From the NCBI GenBank assembly GCA_934234215.1, contig CAKQHB010000004.1:68774-132773 (forward strand): a stretch of 64,000 nucleotides of DNA. The letters are read 5' to 3'. The position numbers and the translations under genes were made by a program. This stretch comes from an uncultured Cuneatibacter sp. (GTDB lineage Bacteria; Bacillota; Clostridia; Lachnospirales; Lachnospiraceae). Positions 58,250 through 64,000 of this stretch are shown here, piece after piece; position 1 is the first letter of the stretch; every line of letters starts with the position of its first letter. The notes under the pieces were generated by a model, which saw only the letters and a list, made by a program, of their open reading frames with translations, did no database searches and was not told where the DNA came from.

Positions 58250-58903
58250 TTATTGTTGCGGATATACAGATGCGTGCGATGTCTGGTTTATAACCCACGC
58301 CACTCCCTTCGCAACTCGCACCTCCGGCTCGCGAAAGTGATTGCCCGGGTTCCACTCCAGCGTACTGCGGATCCCCTGTTTTTGCAGCCAATCATAGCTC
58401 TCTCGAATGCAGTCTCCTACTGCCGCCATGACCGGATTTTTTGTTCTTTCTTCCCGATCGCCGAGGCTGAGATACACCGTCTGACTTTTCACTCCATCTT
58501 CCTTCATGCAGTCCAAAAATCCCGGAAACCAGACAGACGGTGATGCCGCGGCAACTCCGGCAAATACATTTGTCTGACAGGCTGTCCACAATGCAAACAA
58601 TCCTGCCAGAGAATATCCACAAATGTAATATGTCTTACTCTTGTCATTACACAATGTCAGAATTTTCTCCAACATTGCCGGCGCCTTTCCGCCAAATTCC
58701 GCTGTACCAAATACTGCCGGCGCGCTCCATGGCGACAAATCATCGTTCCAGCTGTCCACTTTTACCGCGATCAAGCGGAATTCTTTCTCCGTTCTCTTTT
58801 GAATTTCCAGAATCTCCTTCTCGATTTCCGCCAAATCACGGGCATCTACCGGCTGAATCCATATCATTGACGCACTCGAATTTCCATACTCATATACTTC
58901 CAT
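58250..58903 (-). CDS. alpha/beta hydrolase (esterase-like)
   Basis: A 217-residue protein with an alpha/beta hydrolase core: nucleophile elbow GYSLAG (CGYSLAGLFALW), acid loop in VYLSLGDREERT and a late His in WNPGNHFREPE. No signal peptide, so it is cytoplasmic. Substrate unknown. GTGAG lies just before the ATG. Single gene with its own promoter. Confidence 0.78.
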   Translation of the reverse strand: MEVYEYGNSSASMIWIQPVDARDLAEIEKEILEIQKRTEKEFRLIAVKVDSWNDDLSPWSAPAVFGTAEFGGKAPAMLEKILTLCNDKSKTYYICGYSLAGLFALWTACQTNVFAGVAAASPSVWFPGFLDCMKEDGVKSQTVYLSLGDREERTKNPVMAAVGDCIRESYDWLQKQGIRSTLEWNPGNHFREPEVRVAKGVAWVINQTSHASVYPQQ

Positions 58904-58975
58904 TGCTTCTCACCCACATTCTTTCTTACCCTTCACAAATGGTTCTGTATCTTTTCCCTGCCTTTTCACATTCAG

Positions 58976-59004
58976 TATAACACAACTGACCCTTTCTCCC
59001 AACC
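58976..59004 (-). promoter_or_regulatory. probable sigma-A promoter of the esterase gene
   Basis: TTGGGA (59004-58999), a 17-bp spacer and TATACT (58981-58976) with TGT upstream of the -10. Confidence 0.6.
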
Positions 59005-59111
59005 AAAGATGTTCTGCGTAACAATTTTAACTTTCTCTGTTTTTTTGTTTCCGTACCAATTTTCAAAAGCCTTTTTTTCTGTTTTTTGTTGTGCATACTA
59101 ATATTTTTCCA

Positions 59112-59140
59112 TTTTCATTCGATAATGCGCAGTGTATAAT
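59112..59140 (+). promoter_or_regulatory. probable promoter of cdaR
   Basis: A perfect TATAAT (59135-59140) with a weak -35 TTTTCA (59112-59117) at 17 bp. Confidence 0.5.
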
Positions 59141-59194
59141 AAGATCAAAGGGAATTTGAGATATTTCCAAATTTGAAAGCGGAGCGTAGATACG

Positions 59195-60319
59195 ATGATT
59201 TTTCAACAGGCTGCTGAGGAACTGGTCAGAGCAACTTCGTCTCTGGTCAGCGGACGTACCATTAACATTATGAATCCAGACGGCATCATTATCGCTTCCT
59301 CTGATCCGAAGCGTGTCGGCACATTTCATTTTGGTGCGGATCAGGTCATGCATACTGGTCGTTCTGTCAACATTACCCGCAGCCAGCTCCCCGCATATCC
59401 CGGCGCTCTGGAGGGCTGCAACATGCCTCTTCGACAAAACGGCAAGATTATCGGTGTCGTAGGCATCACCGGAGATCCGGAGGAGCTTCAGGATCTGGCA
59501 CATTTGCTGGAAGTCTATGCAATGAAATACATGGAATTGGAATCCGTTGTGATGCAGCACATGGAGGAGGCGGAAATACGTCGAAAGCTTTTTCACTTGC
59601 TGACAACACAGGATTCTGTCAATCCGGAATATGTTCGAACCTTATCCGAGACTGCCTCTTTTCAACTGCAGTTTCCGGCACGCATCATCGCAATTCGCGT
59701 TGTGACCGGCACATTGACACTTCGAGAATTCGAACAAATTTTACTGCAGGAACAGCTTCTTGACCATAAAAAAGACCTTTCCTGTGAAGAAGAAAATTAT
59801 CTGATGCTTTTAAAGAGTGCTGGTGTCTCAGATTTTGATACTTATTCGCATCGAATTTCGAAAGCAATTGAGCGAAACGGATGCCATGTCCGCATCACGG
59901 CGGGACGCACTTGTGAGAATACTTCTGAATTGTCTGCCTCCTATCAGGAAGGGCGTCTGTTAAATACGATTACTCCCAATAATTTCGAAGATGCAGATAC
60001 TCCCCGTGGACGATGTGCACTTTTGACAGACGCTTCGATCCGCGATCAAATGCCCTATTTGAAGCGTCTTTATGAAAATCTTCAGGCGCAATTTCGACCA
60101 GACGAATTGCAGACCCTGCTTTCTTCTGCGAAAGCCTATTATGAAGAAGGGCGCAGTGTTACAAAAGCTGCCGCTCGCCTGTTTGTTCACAAAAACACGC
60201 TGCAATATCGCCTGCACCGATTGTTAGAGGCTATGCAGCTGACCGAAGAATCCGGATTTTATCAGGAATATCTTGTACGGTTTGTTTTACAATATCGAGC
60301 CGTTTATTACAAAGAATAA
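59195..60319 (+). CDS. cdaR: CdaR-type sugar diacid regulator
   Basis: A 374-residue regulator. The N-terminal sugar diacid recognition domain (SSLVSGRTINIMNPDGIII, ASSDPKRVGTFHFG) is followed by a helical linker and a C-terminal PucR/CdaR-type HTH (SVTKAAARLFVHKNTLQYRL). CdaR responds to glucarate, galactarate or glycerate. It is directly upstream of glycerate kinase (30-nt gap), its expected target. GGAG lies 10 nt before the ATG. Confidence 0.9.
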   Translation: MIFQQAAEELVRATSSLVSGRTINIMNPDGIIIASSDPKRVGTFHFGADQVMHTGRSVNITRSQLPAYPGALEGCNMPLRQNGKIIGVVGITGDPEELQDLAHLLEVYAMKYMELESVVMQHMEEAEIRRKLFHLLTTQDSVNPEYVRTLSETASFQLQFPARIIAIRVVTGTLTLREFEQILLQEQLLDHKKDLSCEEENYLMLLKSAGVSDFDTYSHRISKAIERNGCHVRITAGRTCENTSELSASYQEGRLLNTITPNNFEDADTPRGRCALLTDASIRDQMPYLKRLYENLQAQFRPDELQTLLSSAKAYYEEGRSVTKAAARLFVHKNTLQYRLHRLLEAMQLTEESGFYQEYLVRFVLQYRAVYYKE

Positions 60320-60349
60320 TAATTTCAGCACAAAAAGGAGAGGAATATT

Positions 60350-61582
60350 ATGACAATTCGTAACGACGCAGATGCAATTATGCAGGCAGCTTTACATGCA
60401 GCTCTTCCGGACACTGCTGTAAAAAAAGCATTGGCTGAGCTTCCCGCCTACTCCGGCAAGCTCATTCTCGTAGCCGCAGGAAAGGCTGCCTGGCAGATGG
60501 CTGCCGCTGCTTATGCTGAACTTGACTCCAAAATCGACGGCGGCATCGTCATCACAAAGCACGATCATTCCAAGGGTGCCATCGGAAATCTGATCATTCG
60601 CGAAGCAGGTCATCCCGTTCCCGATGAAGCTTCCTACTCTTCTACGCAACAGGCGATCGATCTTGTTGAAAATCTGACCGCGCAGGATCTCGTCCTGTTC
60701 CTGCTGTCCGGCGGCGGTTCTGCATTGTTCGAAAAACCGCTTGTTTCCGCAGAAGAAATGGACGATATTACGCATCAGCTTCTTGCCTGCGGCGCAGACA
60801 TTGTAGAAATGAACACGCTGAGAAAGCGCCTGTCCGCAGTAAAGGGCGGCAAATTTGCAAAGCTGTGTGCTCCTGCGCATGTCTTCTCTGTTGTATTGTC
60901 TGACATTCTCGGAGATCCGTTAGACATGATCGCATCCGGTCCTGCTTATCCGGACAGTTCCACAAAAGAGCAGGCACTCGCAGTTGTAAAGAAATATCAG
61001 TTAAAATTATCTGACACTGCACTGGCTCTGCTGGAAACCGAAACTCCGAAAGAGTTAGACAATGTAGAGACACATATCACCGGTTCCGTTCGCCAGTTGT
61101 GTGCAGCCGCTTCTGAAAAATGCGCAGAGCTGGGCTATCGCCCCATCGTCCTGTCCGCAAGTGTGAGCTGCGAAGCCAGAGATGCCGGAAGCTTCCTCGC
61201 TTCTATCGCGCAGTACCACGCTGACAGCAACGAATCCCTTGCCTTCATCGCAGGCGGTGAGACCATTGTACATCTGACCGGACACGGCCTTGGCGGACGC
61301 AATCAGGAATTGGCACTGGCTGCTGCAAAGGGAATCGCCGGACTGAAAGATGTCACCGTCTTCTCTCTGGGTTCGGATGGAACAGACGGTCCGACGGACG
61401 CTGCAGGCGGCATCACCGATGGCGATACCATGAATAAACTCGCTGCTGCCGGACTGGACATCGACGCTGTATTGGCAGACAATGACGCTTACCATGCCCT
61501 GAAAGCAATTGACGGGCTTCTTGTGACCGGTCCGACCGGAACAAACGTCAACGACCTGTCCTGCCTGCTGATCAAGCGGTAA
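60350..61582 (+). CDS. glycerate 2-kinase (MOFRL/DUF4147 type)
   Basis: A 410-residue kinase that makes 2-phosphoglycerate from glycerate. It belongs to the GckA/TtuD class, not the GarK/GlxK class: LILVAAGKAAWQMA, FLLSGGGSALFEKP, VLSDILGDPLDMIASGP, GHGLGGRNQELALAAA and LGSDGTDGPTDAAGG. AAGGAG lies upstream of the ATG. It lies directly behind cdaR, so it is probably induced by glycerate or a sugar diacid. Confidence 0.9.
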   Translation: MTIRNDADAIMQAALHAALPDTAVKKALAELPAYSGKLILVAAGKAAWQMAAAAYAELDSKIDGGIVITKHDHSKGAIGNLIIREAGHPVPDEASYSSTQQAIDLVENLTAQDLVLFLLSGGGSALFEKPLVSAEEMDDITHQLLACGADIVEMNTLRKRLSAVKGGKFAKLCAPAHVFSVVLSDILGDPLDMIASGPAYPDSSTKEQALAVVKKYQLKLSDTALALLETETPKELDNVETHITGSVRQLCAAASEKCAELGYRPIVLSASVSCEARDAGSFLASIAQYHADSNESLAFIAGGETIVHLTGHGLGGRNQELALAAAKGIAGLKDVTVFSLGSDGTDGPTDAAGGITDGDTMNKLAAAGLDIDAVLADNDAYHALKAIDGLLVTGPTGTNVNDLSCLLIKR

Positions 61583-61620
61583 AACAGCTCGTATTTACAC
61601 AAGTTTCTGACAATAAAATC

Positions 61621-61691
61621 CCGCAGATCTACGTTTACTCACACCTGAGTTTTTTCTCTTGTCTGAGCAGGCTTTGATCTGCGGACCTTTT
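61621..61691 (+). terminator. probable terminator of the cdaR-glycerate kinase operon
   Basis: The stem CCGCAGATC/GATCTGCGG (61621-61629 with 61676-61684) encloses a 46-nt loop with its own small stem and is followed by ACCTTTTTT. Confidence 0.6.
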
Positions 61692-61694
61692 TTA

Positions 61695-62153
61695 TCACAT
61701 ATTTTGCAACAAATACTCTAACAACGCTTCGCAGCCCTTCTCAATATCTGCATACGTCTGGTCGAAATCGCCGGTATACCACGGGTCTGCCACATCCCGA
61801 AACTCATCCGTCAAATCCAGCAGACGAATCTGCTCTGCCGATGCGTCTGCACCGACAATTCGCGCGATATTGCGCATATTCCACGAATCCATTCCAATCA
61901 GGTAATCATAATTTTCGCCATCCGCTTTCGTCAACTGCACTGCATGATGCGGCACCAGCGGAATCCCATGCGCCGCCAAAATCCGCTGCGTACCCAGATG
62001 CGGTGGATTGCCAATCTCCTCCCGACTCGTCGCCGCGGACGCGATCTCGAATAAGTCGGAAAGACCGCGGGTGGAGACGAGATGAGTGAAATACGATTCG
62101 GCAAGAGGGGATCTGCAAATATTGCCGTGGCAGATGAATAGTATCTTTATCAT
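61695..62153 (-). CDS. low-molecular-weight protein-tyrosine phosphatase
   Basis: A 152-residue enzyme of the LMW-PTP family. The active loop CX5R is FICHGNICRSPLAES (Cys8, Arg14) and the catalytic Asp lies in VADPWYTGDF. It dephosphorylates phosphotyrosine or arginine-phosphate proteins. It lies at the left boundary of the A+T-rich edge region. Single gene; ribosome site weak. Confidence 0.9.
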   Translation of the reverse strand: MIKILFICHGNICRSPLAESYFTHLVSTRGLSDLFEIASAATSREEIGNPPHLGTQRILAAHGIPLVPHHAVQLTKADGENYDYLIGMDSWNMRNIARIVGADASAEQIRLLDLTDEFRDVADPWYTGDFDQTYADIEKGCEALLEYLLQNM

Positions 62154-62340
62154 TGTTTTGTTTCTCCCTGTTTTGCCCTGAAATGCCCTGTTTTACAAGG
62201 GTTCTTGGGGATTTTGCGATGTTCTTGATTTTGCTCTAAAATTACAGATTGTGGAAAATCAGAGCAGAACCCTGCAAGTTGTTACTGCCTGTTAGTAGTA
62301 AAATTGGTAGTAAAACAGAAAAGGTTACTACTAAGGATTT
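62154..62340. other. A+T-rich junction with inverted repeat
   Basis: The sequence changes from the neighbouring composition to A+T rich here. CCCTGTTTT and CCCTG are repeated several times (62166-62210), and TTAGTAGTAA / TTACTACTAA form an inverted pair (62291-62300 and about 62325-62334), with TTTTACTACYAA repeated on the minus strand. It could be the edge of an inserted element; no integrase or clear attachment duplication is visible. Confidence 0.4.
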
Positions 62341-63363
62341 TTAAATACACATATCAAACTCTGTAATTGTCTTAACAAATTCTTGTAACTCTGTTAGTGT
62401 TGAAAATTTTCTGAATGACTTTTCTTCACTTCTTGGATGTTGCTGAAGAATCGCATCAAACAAAGTTTCCAAACTTACTCTAGGATTTCTCCACAACATC
62501 GTTTCTTCAAATTTATTACAATACAGAAACATTTTTACATCATAAAATTCAGACCATTTTTTTCTCTGTTCATCTTCATTTTTTGCCAAATTTATAATTG
62601 TAAATGGTGCAATATCCTTCATTTGGCTTAAATGACTGGCTGATTTCATCAACTCCACCGCCTCAATATCTGTAACAGGAGCACCATAACCATATACTGT
62701 GATTCCCGCAGCCCTAGACAGCATCGATTTTGCTAGGTTCCATTCATTAACGATTATCGGCTTACCATTATAGTCTTTCTTTCCTATAGGATATAACAAT
62801 GGCATTTGCTGAAGTTCTTTAAAGCATTTCGGGCAAAAACAATTGGCATATCCTTTTATTTTACAATCATAGCACAAACCAACTCCAGCATTACCATGTG
62901 GAAATATTAATTCAGGTAAATTACCAACACATATATTCCTTTTATACGCTTGCATCAAAAATGGATCCCAGTTAAATGATATTATTGCGTCTTTGTCTGT
63001 CAGCGACAAAATCAAGTAATCATATAATGTTGGTTCATCTGGAATCTGCAATTTGCTAAAATAATCACATACTTCATATTCTAATTTTTCCTGCAAATCT
63101 CTATATTCAGATTTTCCATTTATATCAGAAAATAATTTTTCAAAATCCTTCATCTGTTCATCCGAAAAATTATATTTTTTCAATTCGGCCGTAAGACCAA
63201 GAATATTGTGTATATTTTTTAATAATGGAACCTTCTTTCCGTTTTTATCTATCTCGCAAGCAGCAATAGATGCTCCTGCACCTACAATGACCACATGTGG
63301 ATCTAACAAACGCTTTCCTGCATGATTCGGTAATCTATGTGGAACAATATCCTGTAATGACAC
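62341..63363 (-). CDS. SIR2-like protein with zinc-ribbon insert
   Basis: A 340-residue protein resembling the SIR2-fold NADases of phage-defence genes. GAGAS (residues 28-32) stands for the nucleotide loop, ISFNWDP (128-134) for the N-x-D motif and IFPHGN (153-158) for the catalytic HG. Cys164, Cys167, Cys175, Cys177 and Cys180 form a metal-binding cluster. Next comes a second Rossmann-like element ITVYGYGAPVTDIEA. The start codon is GTG with GGAGG at 7 nt. The gene is A+T rich and at the edge of an accessory region. Assignment is by motif reading only; no partner gene is identifiable in the window. Confidence 0.5.
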   Translation of the reverse strand: MSLQDIVPHRLPNHAGKRLLDPHVVIVGAGASIAACEIDKNGKKVPLLKNIHNILGLTAELKKYNFSDEQMKDFEKLFSDINGKSEYRDLQEKLEYEVCDYFSKLQIPDEPTLYDYLILSLTDKDAIISFNWDPFLMQAYKRNICVGNLPELIFPHGNAGVGLCYDCKIKGYANCFCPKCFKELQQMPLLYPIGKKDYNGKPIIVNEWNLAKSMLSRAAGITVYGYGAPVTDIEAVELMKSASHLSQMKDIAPFTIINLAKNEDEQRKKWSEFYDVKMFLYCNKFEETMLWRNPRVSLETLFDAILQQHPRSEEKSFRKFSTLTELQEFVKTITEFDMCI

Positions 63364-63451
63364 TTAAACACCTCCCACATACTTTTACTATATATTTAAT
63401 TCAGCCATCATAAAACTTTCTATATCGTTATCTATCAAAAAAATTTTCCTG

Positions 63452-63571
63452 AATTATTCAAATATTTTCACTTTATCATTGGTTAAATATTCTACAAAAT
63501 CAAAATCGTACTCATACTCATCTTCCAAAAGAGCTTTAATAATAATCAAAAAATGTATTATGTGCTTATAT
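63452..63571 (-). pseudogene. possible remnant ORF
   Basis: An open frame without an ATG reads ...IIHFLIIIKALLEDEYEYDF then DFVEYLTNDKVKIFE before a stop at about 63452. It has the acidic style of a C-terminus of a small bacterial protein. It directly follows the end of the next gene upstream on the same strand. It could be a decayed gene or start from TTG; low support. Confidence 0.3.
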
Positions 63572-64000
63572 TTATCCTCGTAATTTATTTTTCATTAATT
63601 CATCTATTAAATCGTGCTGAATGACAAAACCCTTATTCTGTGAACTAAATATTCTAATGGTCTTCCATGGTATCATTCCCTGCGGTCCTGCTCCTGTAAC
63701 ATAATTTACAATAACAATCACATCTTTTGCACCATCGCCATCTATATCTTGAAATCCAACTGCCTCTACGCTGTCAAACATACCTACGCTATCATTCTCA
63801 GTACTATTGTTTTCAAAATAAGCTGGGAAATGGTACACAATTTGATTGTCCTTTGCCAGCACAAATGAGACATCTTCCCAAAGCGTATCATAAGTCGGTA
63901 GATAAGACACAAATCGTACCTCACCCCAATCATTCAAATCCACCTCAAAGGATTGTTCGGTTATAACCCGGCTTTCATCTAATTTCTCTTCTGATGGATA
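63572..64000 (-). CDS. VCBS-like repeat protein, C-terminal part, open at the window edge
   Basis: The frame is open to base 64000, 20 codons beyond the GTG at 63943. It reads ...ESRVITEQSFEVDLNDWGEV, then FQDIDGDGAKDVIVIVNYVTG, a calcium-binding-type DxDGDG motif of FG-GAP/VCBS proteins, and PQGMIPWKTIRIFSSQNKGF. In full length such proteins are usually secreted or lipid-anchored. The N-terminus lies outside the window, so class and anchoring are unknown. Confidence 0.55.
   Translation of the reverse strand, partial: YPSEEKLDESRVITEQSFEVDLNDWGEVRFVSYLPTYDTLWEDVSFVLAKDNQIVYHFPAYFENNSTENDSVGMFDSVEAVGFQDIDGDGAKDVIVIVNYVTGAGPQGMIPWKTIRIFSSQNKGFVIQHDLIDELMKNKLRG

Overview
The window reads as chromosomal DNA of a low-to-mid GC, spore-forming, anaerobic Firmicute, most likely a Lachnospiraceae-like member of the Clostridia. 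The basis is strong GGAGG ribosome sites and several TTG/GTG starts. It also carries a YyaC-type spore protease and a CotS-like spore-coat kinase relative, together with DUF5711, a DUF6128-like protein and SEC-C proteins of the kind typical of gut clostridia. Sigma-A promoters with 16-17 bp spacers and intrinsic terminators are easy to read. Most of the window is ordinary core genome. The accessory material is two small patches of gene remnants (18995-19926 and 23051-23173), dispersed hairpin repeats, and a visibly A+T-rich right edge (about 62160-64000).

Layout. 1-6180 (mostly minus): edge gene, metallophosphoesterase, tRNA-Cys, CvpA, a very acidic TPR/AAA-like protein, CotS-like pseudokinase. 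6250-12050: SEC-C protein, ABM monooxygenase, uxaB under a cre-controlled promoter, tadA, a split chromate transporter, a DUF6128-like protein. 12150-17290: rsmA-tatD, a YbhJ-like hydratase, YitT. 17350-23070: AAA/PD-(D/E)XK gene, decayed GH3 / sugar-transporter / AraC pieces, and a two-component system. 23166-28900: exonuclease, amidohydrolase, truA, small membrane proteins, YbaK-like deacylase, LysR. 28970-29640: nested palindrome, a probable small RNA and a pair of long hairpins. 29644-39324 (all minus): deoB-udp, pepF, shikimate kinase-like, flavin reductase, ABC exporter, glucokinase, nucleotidyltransferase. 40012-48069: DUF1653/phosphatase pair, transketolase, envelope proteins, yyaC. 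48160-55155: Rrf2 operon, rsmH with an HTH-HATPase-STAS regulator, LysR with a cystine-type ABC importer. 55491-62153: exonuclease, acetyltransferase, DHH phosphoesterase, esterase, cdaR with glycerate kinase, protein-tyrosine phosphatase. 62341-64000: a SIR2-like protein and a partial VCBS-type protein.

How the genes work together. Sugar-acid use is visible as uxaB (tagaturonate reductase) and as CdaR with glycerate 2-kinase. Nucleoside salvage is udp with deoB, which feeds the pentose phosphate route where transketolase acts. Glucokinase and the nucleotidyltransferase sit together and point to glucose activation. The LysR-permease-ATPase-binding protein set is one polar amino acid importer.

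The most unusual material is non-coding. One family of long (about 160-200 nt) imperfect palindromes (five copies with the core, one deletion derivative) shares a conserved 53-nt core whose apical 3-bp stem covaries between copies, and its composites end within a few bases of a stop codon. A second family carries a conserved 8-nt loop on a 13-15 bp stem and sits directly behind intrinsic terminators. A strong promoter followed by a terminator with no ORF between them looks like a small RNA gene. These, the operator array before the HTH-HATPase-STAS gene and the SIR2-like gene at the edge are the best candidates for something not yet described.
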